The position numbers and the translations under genes are program-made. This document shows, one piece after another, positions 44,801 to 52,500 of a DNA stretch of 64,000 nucleotides (positions are counted from its first letter, which is position 1; every line of letters begins with the position of its first letter). A model generated the notes under the pieces. It ran no database searches. It was not told the DNA's origin and saw nothing but the letters and a program-made list of their open reading frames with translations. The stretch covers positions 113,244 to 177,243 of the forward strand of contig JAPUJT010000049.1 in NCBI GenBank assembly GCA_027296055.1, given 5' to 3'. Source of the stretch: Planctomycetota bacterium (GTDB lineage: Bacteria; Planctomycetota; JAPUJT01).

Positions 44801-45854
44801 GGAGATCGCCGACCTGGAGCGGAAGCTCAGGACGGCGAACTACGGGCTTCAGATGGAGGACGGCAGGAAAGCAGAGGAGAAGGTCGGGAAGAGCTGGAAG
44901 ACGTCGATGCGGCACTACAAGGCGGCCCTGGAGTTCGCGACGGATCCCGAGAAGAGGAACACGAATCGTTCGATATACAATCTGGGCTTGAAGGCGGCCG
45001 AGGAAGCGTGGGAAATAAAGGATCTGGACGAGGCCAACCTGGCCCTCGACGACGCCCTCAACGCCAGGCCCGGCGACGAAGATGCCACGGCCCTGAAGAC
45101 CGAAGTGAAGAGGTTCTCCCTCACGCCGGAGGGGATGGTCTACATCCCCGGGGGTCGGTTCAACGCGGGAACCCAGCACGAAGACCTGACGAAGAAGAAC
45201 CCCCTCCGGGTGAGGACGGTGGTAAAGCCCTACTACATGGACGATAACGAGGTGACGAACCGGCAGTTCAAGGAGTTCATCGACGATGGAGGCTACGAGA
45301 AAGAGGAATTCTGGGACAAGAAGGGCTGGGCCGAGCGAGACAGGTTCAAGGTCACGGACAAGAGCGCTCACGGACCTAAAGCCTGGCCGACCGCAGGACA
45401 GTACGGGGGTTACCACGACAATCCGGTCCTGGGCGTCACCTGGTACGAGGCGACGGCCTACGCCAGGTGGGCGGGGAAGAGGCTGCCCTCCGATGACGAG
45501 TGGGAGTTCGCCGCCGGATACGATCCTGTGACCCGCAAGAAGCGAGATTTCCCCTGGGGCTCAGAGTGGAACAATCGCTTAGGAAACTTCGCGGCGAGAG
45601 AGGCCGTCTCGGTGGCCAGGTTCAAGAGCCAGGACGTGAGTCCGTGGGGATGCTACAACATGGGCGGCAACGCCATGGAGTGGACCGACACCTGGGACCC
45701 CAAAAAGAAGAGCACAAAGCCCGGGAGTCTTCGAGGCGGTTCCTTCATGACGGCGAATACGTCCCTGCATGCAATGACCACGAACGTTCGCAGTTCCCGC
45801 TCCCTCTCGCGAAACCCTGCGGTTGGTTTCCGCTGCGCGCAGGACGTGGAGTGA
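41850..45854 (+). CDS. Membrane Ser/Thr protein kinase with MshEN-like, zinc-ribbon and SUMF1-like domains
   Basis: The start is ATG 41850 with AGGAGA 5 nt upstream; 1334 residues. Order: MshEN-like helical domain (1-55); acidic region with four and a half 14-residue units (DEATLIGDPPPAGD, DEATLADAPPAGGD; ~111-173) and further Thr-Leu/Met motifs; second MshEN-like domain (~275-345); zinc ribbon CPKCGKRT...CACSRC (~347-380); kinase (~410-690) with GEGGMGAVYKG, AIKIL Lys, HRDIKPDN, DFGLA; transmembrane helix (~702-727); helical/TPR-like region; C-terminal SUMF1/FGE-type domain (~1090-1334, NEVTNRQFKEFID, GNAMEWTDTW). The FGE catalytic Cys pair is absent (GGSFMTANTSL), so that domain is probably a sensor. 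A signalling kinase sensing outside, inferred. Confidence 0.92.
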   Translation: MFTDEDQLLADALQQANILTPDDIEKAKQVQEKFGGAWTLREVLLARRLVDEDQLARVEDGGATAGESSDDSAGTLLLGDEPADGNTPDTLITGEEAGTLITDETAPGGKDEATLIGDPPPVGEDEATLADSPPAGGDDEATLIGDPPPAGDDEATLADAPPAGGDDEATLISGGAGVSEDDPTFVSGDQIAGAPPKGDEESETLITEPSQAATPPPDVDDEDMETMLHVKESLEDAETMMSEGTSAPTEADLDDGATMVTEVKLSPEDESLEDEIFAAICIEMGIATDEEIIAAREKQMDRRKAGEPHRLGALLVDEGVLEHDQVSKILQTQYTRVLACPKCGKRTTATDTSPGTLCACSRCAAEMSVPDGTAEISQIQVKEYLEYKSRGPISVSSVDQAADRSSGAAKMIGTTIGGCKITKKLGEGGMGAVYKGEHETLRRESAIKILPAAYANNPTLVARFFREARAAGKIRHPNIVEVYNVGQDAGLHFIEMEYVKGKSVKQMMDDGDLKKEDGTINLDECIRIMKDTAIGLVAAHTADVIHRDIKPDNIMVNLEGRVKIADFGLARSVEGESMDLTKTGQIMGTPTYISPEQADAAKTDQRTDIYSLGATFYHLVTDEKPFTGDSPMVILLKHINEEPTPPDQYNPDLAPSLVSIIDKMMAKRLDQRYQTMNEVIKDIESFQGGATISYKIKKKKKFPVKRVAAAILIAFASVVGIFMWKVGQISGEERQATAIYNEAEDIWQDGVGILDDAYAKVQEALALYADLEVASNLKIEIEMERSYRAAMDPARKAFEKKDWSVAKDSLRRAAGFKRTEEVDEKLAIAVFEEKFEQGVDEAGRGLYGPAIATFTDALKLPKTPDQEQRADAAMKTAVVSLNNQNFDTYIKAARVALSKAQLEDARKSLVEAVKIFPNREEVTTLETDINARAKTIRVEREFREAFLNGANSLGNQDYASAITFFEDCQDHLNKAPTLKEPLAEEIADLERKLRTANYGLQMEDGRKAEEKVGKSWKTSMRHYKAALEFATDPEKRNTNRSIYNLGLKAAEEAWEIKDLDEANLALDDALNARPGDEDATALKTEVKRFSLTPEGMVYIPGGRFNAGTQHEDLTKKNPLRVRTVVKPYYMDDNEVTNRQFKEFIDDGGYEKEEFWDKKGWAERDRFKVTDKSAHGPKAWPTAGQYGGYHDNPVLGVTWYEATAYARWAGKRLPSDDEWEFAAGYDPVTRKKRDFPWGSEWNNRLGNFAAREAVSVARFKSQDVSPWGCYNMGGNAMEWTDTWDPKKKSTKPGSLRGGSFMTANTSLHAMTTNVRSSRSLSRNPAVGFRCAQDVE

Positions 45855-45866
45855 TGCGGTCGTAGG

Positions 45867-47225
45867 CTACTTCTTTCCCTTCCCTTTCCCCTTGCCCTTT
45901 TCGGCGCCCTGATCGCTGTTGTCTCCGTTGCCCTTGGCTCCGCCCTTGCCCGGTGGCGGTCCGCCACTTCCCTTCTGCGACCCGCCGCTGCCGGCTGAGC
46001 CCCCCTTGGGGGGGGGAGTGCCGCCCTTCTTCGGAGGTGGGCCACCGGCCTGTCCCGAACCGCCGGGAGGGGTCCCTGTTGACTTGCCAGCCTGACCCGA
46101 TCCCTTCGGCGGGGGTGCCCCCTTCTTGGGCGGTTTGGCAGGAGGCGCGCCCTTCCGTGGCGTCTCGGGAGCGGCTCCACCCTTCCCTGGATTCCGAGGA
46201 GGAGGTGTGCCCTTCCCCGGGCCCGGAGGAGGAGGTGCGTCGCTCGCCCCCGGCTTATCGCGGCCGGGGGGCGTACGCTTCGGCGGGGCCTCCGCGCGAC
46301 CTGGGGGGGAACGCTTCGGCGGGGCCTCGGCGCGCCCCGGTTTATCGCGGCCGGGAGGAGTTCGCTTGGGAGGACCCTCCGCGCGACCTGGGGGAGTACG
46401 CTTCGGCGGGGCCTCGGCGCGCCCCGGTTTATCGCGGCCGGGAGGGGTACGCTTCGGAGGACCCTCCGCGCGGCCCGGTTTTCCGGCTCTTCCCGGGGGC
46501 GGGGTCTTTCGTGGCTCGCGCCCGGGTGTATCGCGGCGGGGCCCGACTCCTGGTCTACCCTCTGTCGGGCGGGGCTTCCCACGCTCGCGGGCGCGGCCAG
46601 TAGGCTTGCCGCGCTCCGTGCGAGGGTACCGCTTCCTGTACTTCGGCTCCCGGACCCTCGTCACGTCGCGGAATGAACGCCTCCCGCGCATGTACTCCCC
46701 CGGCTCGTAGCCGTACCTGTGATGGGCGACGTTCAGCTCGACGAGGTACCGGAACTCCTGATCGCTCAACCGGATATGTTGCGGTTCGTGACCATGTCTC
46801 CAGTAGTAGTCGTATGCCCGCTTGTACCGCGCGCCGATGTGGGCCGTTCGAGGGACGTCGAGGTAGAAGACCAGGGGGTCCAGGCCGACGTGATAGGTGA
46901 TATCGTACCAGCTCTTGTGATACGTCCCCCTCAGCTCAGCGATCTCCGTCCAGTGCCTTCCTGAGTACCACGCCAGGTGCAGGACGACGCCGATGTCATC
47001 GTCCGAGATACGGTACCTCCTGCTCAGCAGGGCATAGTCCGGCTCCAGCTCCGCCCAGTAGTCGATGTAGACGAGGCGTGGGTGGTGAGGCGCGACCGAT
47101 ACCTCGACCGTGCCTCGATGACGAGGACCTGGCACGGGGACGGGGCGCGGGCCGTGGAAGCCGCGATGACACCCGGTGGAGATGAAAAGGAGCATCACCC
47201 AGAGGGCCAATCCGAATCGCCGCAT
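45867..47225 (-). CDS. Lipoprotein with long basic proline-rich repeat tail
   Basis: The start is the ATG at 47225 with AAGGGG upstream (the track uses TTG 47231); 452 residues. Signal MRRFGLALWVMLLFISTGC with Cys19. Residues ~40-200 form a folded domain rich in Tyr, His and Arg (WYSGRHWTEIAELRGTYH). From ~205 to the end the protein is Pro/Gly/Lys/Arg-rich and disordered, including a 29-residue repeat (GRDKPGRAEAPPKRTPPGR...). The tail ends GKGKGKK. The basic disordered tail suggests binding of acidic cell-envelope polymers or nucleic acid, without proof. Convergent with the kinase gene, 12 bp apart. Confidence 0.7.
   Translation of the reverse strand: MRRFGLALWVMLLFISTGCHRGFHGPRPVPVPGPRHRGTVEVSVAPHHPRLVYIDYWAELEPDYALLSRRYRISDDDIGVVLHLAWYSGRHWTEIAELRGTYHKSWYDITYHVGLDPLVFYLDVPRTAHIGARYKRAYDYYWRHGHEPQHIRLSDQEFRYLVELNVAHHRYGYEPGEYMRGRRSFRDVTRVREPKYRKRYPRTERGKPTGRARERGKPRPTEGRPGVGPRRDTPGREPRKTPPPGRAGKPGRAEGPPKRTPPGRDKPGRAEAPPKRTPPGRAEGPPKRTPPGRDKPGRAEAPPKRSPPGRAEAPPKRTPPGRDKPGASDAPPPPGPGKGTPPPRNPGKGGAAPETPRKGAPPAKPPKKGAPPPKGSGQAGKSTGTPPGGSGQAGGPPPKKGGTPPPKGGSAGSGGSQKGSGGPPPGKGGAKGNGDNSDQGAEKGKGKGKGKK
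46254..46475. repeat. 87-bp coding tandem repeat
   Basis: Copies of a segment containing ttatcgcggccggg start at 46254, 46341 and 46428, exactly 87 bp (29 codons) apart, inside the basic lipoprotein gene. The opposite strand carries long shadow ORFs across it. Confidence 0.8.
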
Positions 47226-47363
47226 GTCCAACCCCTTTCAGCAGGAGGAGAGAAGGCAAATTGATCGTGGTCTGATTATATCCCGACTCTTTCGCATTGG
47301 TCCACATCGAGAAGGCAAACCGTATGCCAGTGATGACCCGGAAGCGGGGTAGAAAGAAGCCGG

Positions 47364-49403
47364 CTATTTCGATGAAGCGGCCAGCGAGTTGCCGTACCGG
47401 GTGATGGCGAGGAGAGGGAAGTAGATGCAGTAGTAATGGTAGCGGAGGTAGAAGGCGCCGGGGAAACCGGTGCCCGTCCACTCCTCTTCTTCCCAGACGC
47501 CCTGGTCGTTCTGTGTGCGTCGGAGAAACTCGATCCCTTGCCGGACGATGGGCGCCTTCTCGTAGCCGCTTGCGATCAGGCCAAGCAGGGCCCACGCCGT
47601 CTGCGAGGCTGTGCTGATGCCCCGGCCTGCCTGCTTCGGGTCATCGTAGCTGAGACAGCTCTCTCCCCACCCCCCGTCCGGATTCTGCCTCGTGGCGAGG
47701 AACCCGACCCCCCGGCGGACCATCGGCGATTCGCGATCGAAATCGATCGTCTGCAGCGCGGCAAGGACAGACCAGGTCCCATAGATGTAGTTCACTCCCC
47801 AGCGGCCGAACCACGATCCGTCCGATTCCTGGACCCGCTCGATATAGGCGATCGCCCTCTTGACCGGCTCGTGCTCCTGAGTGAAACCGAGCCTTCCCAT
47901 CATCTCCAGCACGCGGGCCGTCACGTCGGGTGTGCTCGGGTCGAGCATGTTCTTGCAGTCGTTGAAGAGCAGGTGATCGTAGATCGGATTGTCGACGTTC
48001 TTCTCGAAGGCGCCCCAGCCCCCGTCGTCGTTCTGCATCCCCAGCAGCCAGCGGAGTCCTCGGAGGAGGGTTTCCTTCCGTTCCGGATCGGAGAGCGACT
48101 GGTTCGACAGGGCCATGAGAACCACGGCGGAATCATCGATGTCCGGGTAGAAGTCGTTGTGGAACTGGAAGGCCCAGCCGCCGGGCTCGAGGTCCGGGTC
48201 CTTGACCGACCAGTCTCCCTTCCGTCGGATTTGGTTCGAGGCGAGGAACTGAGCGCCCCGTTCCAGGGCGTCCCGGCTCTCCTCCCGGTGCCCTTCCGAG
48301 AGGGCCAGCATCACCCAGGCCGTGTCCCAGACGGGGGAGACGCAGGGTGCCTGGCGGATCACATCCCCATCCTCGATCTGAAATCGATCGAGGGCGGCGA
48401 GGCCCTTGACGATGGCCGGATGATCCAGCGAGTAGCCCAGGGTCTTCAACGCCATCAGCGAGTTGGAGATCGCGGGGAAGATCCCGCCCCAGTCGCCGCT
48501 CTCGTCCTGGTGATCGAGGATCCATCGCTCCGCCCGTCTCAGTGCTGCCCCGCGCGAGGGCTTGATCGGACTCTTCTCCAGGACCTTCAAGATCTTGTCG
48601 GCCTGGGCGAAGAGATTCTCCCAGGAGATGGGCTTCAGGTCCTTGTCGAGGGAGTAGTCTTCCTGGTCGCGTGGAATGACGTAGATGTCATCCAGTTCCG
48701 CCTCCGGCGGAAGCGTGTGGGATGGACGCATCGCGTTGATCACCAGGAGAGGGACGGTGTAGGCGCGCGCCCAGCAGGCGAACTCGTAGATATTGAAGTA
48801 GAGCCCCTTTGGCATGAAGATCATCTCGATAGGCATCTGGGGAATTCCGCGCCAATCGAACTGACCGAAGTAGGCGAGGTAGATCTTCGTGAGCATCCTC
48901 GCCTTCATGACGCCTCCCGCGTCGAGGATGAAGCGGCGGGCCTTCTCCAGGGCAGGCTCGTCGGGCCGATGTCCAGCCAGCTTCAAGGCGAAGTACGACT
49001 CGATCGTCGCCGAGGGGTTCCCCGGTCCCCCGTGGCAGATGTTCCAGGAGCCGTCCTCCAGCTGGCGATTCAATATGTGGTTGGCGAGCTTCCGGACCAT
49101 CTCGGGCCGCGAGATGTCCATGAATCGAAGGAGGAGTATGTACTCCGCGTTCAGGCTGACGTCCGCCTCCAGCTCACCGAGCCAGAAGCCCTCCCCCGGA
49201 TCCTGCAGTGTCCGTACGTGAACCTCCGCCTTCCGGACCATCTCGCGGACGTCGTCAGGGAAGTCTGGCGTCCGCCCATGCAGGGTCTGCGCACGATCCA
49301 GTCCATCCAGGACGTCCTGGGGAATCGGGTTCTGGTTTTGGGTGGAAGACCGGAGGAAGCTCAACCTCCGACCAGGGAGAAGCGATCGGGATGGGAAGCG
49401 CAT
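47364..49403 (-). CDS. shc: Squalene-hopene cyclase family triterpene cyclase
   Basis: 679 residues, somewhat longer than typical 630-670 SHCs. The catalytic Asp-rich motif is PDIDDSAVVLMAL (DxDD at about residue 420). QW-type repeats are present (RQLEDGSWNICHGGPGNPSATIESYFALKLAG, QNDDGGWGAFEKN, ESDGSWFGRWGVNYIYGTW, QNPDGGWGESC), as is the GWAFQFHNDFYPD region. It would cyclise squalene to hopene/diplopterol at the membrane, providing hopanoids. It follows the TPR-lipoprotein gene by 96 bp on the same strand. The N-terminal start is uncertain because no RBS precedes it. Confidence 0.9.
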   Translation of the reverse strand: MRFPSRSLLPGRRLSFLRSSTQNQNPIPQDVLDGLDRAQTLHGRTPDFPDDVREMVRKAEVHVRTLQDPGEGFWLGELEADVSLNAEYILLLRFMDISRPEMVRKLANHILNRQLEDGSWNICHGGPGNPSATIESYFALKLAGHRPDEPALEKARRFILDAGGVMKARMLTKIYLAYFGQFDWRGIPQMPIEMIFMPKGLYFNIYEFACWARAYTVPLLVINAMRPSHTLPPEAELDDIYVIPRDQEDYSLDKDLKPISWENLFAQADKILKVLEKSPIKPSRGAALRRAERWILDHQDESGDWGGIFPAISNSLMALKTLGYSLDHPAIVKGLAALDRFQIEDGDVIRQAPCVSPVWDTAWVMLALSEGHREESRDALERGAQFLASNQIRRKGDWSVKDPDLEPGGWAFQFHNDFYPDIDDSAVVLMALSNQSLSDPERKETLLRGLRWLLGMQNDDGGWGAFEKNVDNPIYDHLLFNDCKNMLDPSTPDVTARVLEMMGRLGFTQEHEPVKRAIAYIERVQESDGSWFGRWGVNYIYGTWSVLAALQTIDFDRESPMVRRGVGFLATRQNPDGGWGESCLSYDDPKQAGRGISTASQTAWALLGLIASGYEKAPIVRQGIEFLRRTQNDQGVWEEEEWTGTGFPGAFYLRYHYYCIYFPLLAITRYGNSLAASSK

Positions 49404-49499
49404 AGGCGTTCGTCGATGTCGGACTGAGAAGGCCCCCCGGAAGCGGCCCCGTGTCTCTCCTTGAAGTCGCCGGAATGTTAGCCGTCCCTCCGGGCCCCA

Positions 49500-50258
49500 T
49501 CAAGGGGAACCGAGGCGCGCGCGCAGAGTCTTCCACCTCTCGGGCCATCGGGGGGGAAGATCGGGGTTCTCGGCGATGAGGGTCTCGATCACCTTCCGCG
49601 CATCGTCCCCTCTCCCCTCGTCCAGGTAGACCTCGGCCAGGGCGATCCGATTGGGTGGGTGATCCGGCGCGATCTCGAACGCCTCTTCCAGATTCTCCAG
49701 GGCGAGCTCCGTATCCCCCACGCTGATCGGAAAGCCAGGGGCCTGATGATAGAGCTGACCGAGGAGGAGCAGGGGAGCGGCGTTCTCGAACGTCCGATCC
49801 AGCCGGACCGCCTCGGTGGCCTCCGTCTCGATCGTCGAGACGAGCTGTCTCCCCCCGACGCTTCGGGTCTCTGCGAGGAGTCCGGCTGCGAGGGCGAGGA
49901 AGTACCGGGCCTCGACCCGTCGGGGCTGGAGGACCTTGGCTCGCTTGCAGTTCTGAAGGGCCTCGGCGGATGTGGTTGCCTGGACCTCCTCCGACGGGGT
50001 CGCCTGGGCGATCCGACAGAGAGTTCTCGCCCCCTTCCAGAGTGCGGCGAAGGTCTCACCATCTCGCTGGATCGAGACGCGGTAGAGGTGAGCCGCCTCG
50101 TCGAGGGCTTCGAGATCTCCTGGGCGGGGCTGGATCGTGTCGGCCTTCCCGAGAGGATCCTCGACCTTCCAGTACGGGCCGTTAGCCTCGCTCGGAGGCT
50201 CCGGCGTGGCCGCACAGGCGACGAGCAGAAACAAAAGGATCGTGGGCGTCGGCTTCAC
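49500..50258 (-). CDS. TPR-like lipoprotein, TatT-like
   Basis: 252 residues. Lipoprotein signal MKPTPTILLFLLVAC (Cys15). The mature part is all helical TPR-like (CKRAKVLQPRRVEARYFLALAAGLLAE, ALENLEEAFEIAPDHPPNRIALAEVYLDEGRGDDARKVIETLI). The early helices with paired conserved residues resemble the T component of TPR-associated TRAP transporters. Its start overlaps the stop of the periplasmic binding-protein gene by 4 bp, supporting a shared role. A substrate is not visible. Confidence 0.75.
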   Translation of the reverse strand: MKPTPTILLFLLVACAATPEPPSEANGPYWKVEDPLGKADTIQPRPGDLEALDEAAHLYRVSIQRDGETFAALWKGARTLCRIAQATPSEEVQATTSAEALQNCKRAKVLQPRRVEARYFLALAAGLLAETRSVGGRQLVSTIETEATEAVRLDRTFENAAPLLLLGQLYHQAPGFPISVGDTELALENLEEAFEIAPDHPPNRIALAEVYLDEGRGDDARKVIETLIAENPDLPPRWPERWKTLRARLGSP

Positions 50259-51097
50259 TCGGCTTCCTCACCATAAAGACGGACCGCTTCCGCGAACGCC
50301 TTCGGGTCCAGCGTTACGAGTCGATCAATCCGGAACTCGGCGCAGATCTCGGCGCCTCGCTTCGTCTCCGAGAGGCGTTTCAAGGCCGCCCGGGTCTTCG
50401 CGATCCGGGGGTCCTTCCTCTCGGGCCCGATAGCCACGACCGGTTCCGTCGGCAGCTTCTCCGAGCGGAAGATCTCTTCCAGCTTTTCCAGGAGGCCCTT
50501 CATCTTCCCCAGAGTCCCGAGTTGCTCGTCGTCCAGCAGGATGGCCCCGTCCCCTTCCCGCGCCGTCTTGCGGATCGCCCTCAGGGGCTTGCGCGTCTCT
50601 TCCACCTGAAGGGCATGTTTGCCTTTCCCCCGCAGGATGACCCGCGGAAGAAAGGCCGGATCGAACAGATGATTGCTCACGATCTTGACGCCCTTCAGCG
50701 ACTCGAGGTTCGAGTGCCGCCCCTTCTTCGCCAGGATGTGAAAGGTCTGCGTCGACTTCCCCCGGCGCACGACCTGAAGGAACGGGTCGAGCTGGAGGCT
50801 CTCTCTGTATCGCAGGTAGAAGGAGAGGCTGACGATCCCCAGAGGCGGGCTCTCCTTCCGGATGTAGTCGAGGGCGGGTTCCGCCTCGGGGAAAAAGATG
50901 CACCGGATCGTGCCCTCCGGGAGTCCTCCATCGATCTCGATGCATCGAGCAAATGCCTGCATCGTCTTCTTCGCCTGCTCGGTCGTGCCGGGCGATCCGG
51001 GGTGACAGACCACGATCCGGATCGGCTCGATCTCCTGCATCGGCGAGAGGAGCCAGAAGGGTATCAACGCGGCTGCGAGATGCCTCTTGGACAGCAT
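50255..51097 (-). CDS. Periplasmic phosphonate-binding-protein-like protein
   Basis: 280 residues with an N-terminal signal-like hydrophobic region (LAAALIPFWLLSPMQ). The fold and segments (IRIVVCHPGSPGTTEQA, RESLQLDPFLQVVRRGKSTQTFHILAKKG, LESLKGVKIVSNHLFDP, EEIFRSEKLPTEPVVAIGPERKDPR) look like a PhnD/PF12974-type substrate-binding domain. No ABC permease or ATPase lies nearby, so it may serve a TRAP-like or sensory system rather than an ABC importer. It is 3 bp from the upstream PPC gene and overlaps the TPR lipoprotein gene by 4 bp. Confidence 0.65.
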   Translation of the reverse strand: MLSKRHLAAALIPFWLLSPMQEIEPIRIVVCHPGSPGTTEQAKKTMQAFARCIEIDGGLPEGTIRCIFFPEAEPALDYIRKESPPLGIVSLSFYLRYRESLQLDPFLQVVRRGKSTQTFHILAKKGRHSNLESLKGVKIVSNHLFDPAFLPRVILRGKGKHALQVEETRKPLRAIRKTAREGDGAILLDDEQLGTLGKMKGLLEKLEEIFRSEKLPTEPVVAIGPERKDPRIAKTRAALKRLSETKRGAEICAEFRIDRLVTLDPKAFAEAVRLYGEEAE

Positions 51098-51100
51098 CGG

Positions 51101-51565
51101 TCAGGTGAGATCCCAGAGCGGCAAGTTCACTTCGGGGTCGAGGCGTCTTTCCAGCCGGCCTTCGTGGCGGGTGATGACGAACTCACCCGTGACGCAGATC
51201 GTTCCCCGGAAGAGATGGCCCGCGTGGACCCCGGTAGGGGAACCGAGCACGACGTGCGCGTGGATGAGCGGTTCTCCGTCCCTCCAGCCGATGTTCCCCG
51301 TCAGACCCACGAGCTCGAAATTCCCCGTGAGGGAGATGCGGTCGTATTCCTTGCTGGAGACGTTGAAGTAGCCGATCTCCGGATCCGACACCGCCCCTAT
51401 CGCCGTGATGCTGGCGGCGCCGATCTCTTCATCTCGGGCGATGCTTCGCAGCGACTCCATCACCTCGTCCCCGACCTTCAACTGGAGGAAGTGGGTCTCC
51501 CCCCTCTTTTGGTAGATCAAGTTGGCGCTCCCAAAGAGTAATCGAGGATCAGCCACACACGACAT
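51101..51565 (-). CDS. PPC (DUF296) domain protein
   Basis: The start is the ATG at 51565 (MSCVADPRLLFG); the tracked ORF continues upstream into the opposite gene. 154 residues. The PPC core is clear: GDEVMESLRSIARDEEIGAASITAIGAV, GYFNVSSKEYDRISLTGNFELVGLTGNIG and HAHVVLGSPTGVHAGHLFRGTICVTGEFVI, with the His-x-His metal site of this family. Function in bacteria is unclear. The gene opens an operon with the periplasmic-binding-like protein, 3 bp apart, and is divergent from the SAM methyltransferase gene. Confidence 0.85.
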   Translation of the reverse strand: MSCVADPRLLFGSANLIYQKRGETHFLQLKVGDEVMESLRSIARDEEIGAASITAIGAVSDPEIGYFNVSSKEYDRISLTGNFELVGLTGNIGWRDGEPLIHAHVVLGSPTGVHAGHLFRGTICVTGEFVITRHEGRLERRLDPEVNLPLWDLT

Positions 51566-51638
51566 CGACTCATCATCTTGCCAACGACGCCCCCGGGTCG
51601 CAAGATGGCTCGGAGTCAGTCTGGAAAGGAACCGAGCC

Positions 51639-52496
51639 GTGAAGCCCGAGCCCGCATCGTTGCGAGAGCTGTACGATAACCACCCGCTCACCGAGGCGTC
51701 GATCCTCGAAAGAGTGCGGAAGGAGGGGAAGGACCTCAACGCCCTCACCGAGGAGGACCTCTGCCGGGACCCACAGGGTGGCATCACGGATCAGAACCAT
51801 ATCGGCGGCGCCGATGCCGTCCGGCGGCTGGCGGCCGAGGCGGAGGTGACCGGGTCGTCCGTCGTCCTCGACATCGGCTGCGGGCTCGGCGGACCCGCCC
51901 GTGTCCTGGCCGATAAATCGGGCTGCCACGTCGTGGGCATCGATCTGACCCTTTCGCGTCTCGCCGCGGCGATTCGTCTCACTCGAAAGATATCGATGAA
52001 GGGCAGGGCAAGCTTCGCCGCCGGAGACGCCCGTCACCTGCCTCTGCTCGAGGGTCGTATCGACGTGATATGGGGTCAGAGCGCCTGGCTCCACATCCCG
52101 GAAAAGAAGCGACTCCTCGAGGAGTGCTGGAGGGTCCTGTGCCCAGGGGGAATGATCGCGATGGAAGACACCTTTCTGGGAGACGCGCCCGGGGGGGGGG
52201 CGGCGGATCAGGTGGATCGTCTCTCCCGGATCTGGATGGCCCATCTGATCTCCCTGCGGGGATGGACCGATCTCATCTCGAGGTCAGGATTCGAGGTGAC
52301 GTCCACGGCTGATCTCACGCCGCTCCTGTCGCGTTCGGCAACCCGCATGCTGCGCGTCCTGGGGGGAACGGACTGGCCGGATGAAAAGGAGGCATGGGTC
52401 ATTGCCGACCGCCTCGCAGCGAATGGTCGAATCGTCTATTCCCGCGTCCTCGCCCGGAAAAGGGAGAAAGGGGGACAGGCACCTCTTTCGAGCTAA
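51639..52496 (+). CDS. Class I SAM-dependent methyltransferase
   Basis: The start is GTG 51639 (VKPEPASLRELYDNHPL), preceded by AAGGA; the tracked start lies inside the opposite gene. 285 residues, with VVLDIGCGLGGPARVLADKSG (motif I, about residue 75), GIDLTLSRLAAAIRL, AAGDARHLPLLEGRIDVIWGQSAWLHI and LCPGGMIAMEDTF. This resembles the family of sarcosine, tocopherol-type and quinone methyltransferases. The substrate is unknown. The last residues (EKGGQAPLSS) are encoded by a GGGGACAGGCACC repeat. Its stop overlaps that of the convergent uracil-DNA glycosylase gene. Confidence 0.85.
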   Translation: MKPEPASLRELYDNHPLTEASILERVRKEGKDLNALTEEDLCRDPQGGITDQNHIGGADAVRRLAAEAEVTGSSVVLDIGCGLGGPARVLADKSGCHVVGIDLTLSRLAAAIRLTRKISMKGRASFAAGDARHLPLLEGRIDVIWGQSAWLHIPEKKRLLEECWRVLCPGGMIAMEDTFLGDAPGGGAADQVDRLSRIWMAHLISLRGWTDLISRSGFEVTSTADLTPLLSRSATRMLRVLGGTDWPDEKEAWVIADRLAANGRIVYSRVLARKREKGGQAPLSS

Positions 52497-52500
52497 TTTC
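52471..52500. repeat. GGGGAC-type repeat spanning the ends of two convergent genes
   Basis: GGGGACAGGCACCTCTTTCGAGCTAATTT overlaps the 3' ends of the methyltransferase and uracil-DNA glycosylase genes, encoding the last residues of the former. Confidence 0.6.

Noticed and set aside
45953-46710. Gly/Arg-rich plus ORFs across the 87-bp repeat
   Set aside because: Shadow of the repeat region; the minus strand has a lipoprotein signal and RBS.
30358-49403. Idea that both toroid proteins are hopanoid cyclases
   Set aside because: Only the 47364-49403 protein has DxDD; the 308-aa protein lacks it and has a signal peptide.
47436-49427. 663-aa plus ORF
   Set aside because: Antisense to the squalene-hopene cyclase; the cyclase motifs are all on the minus strand.
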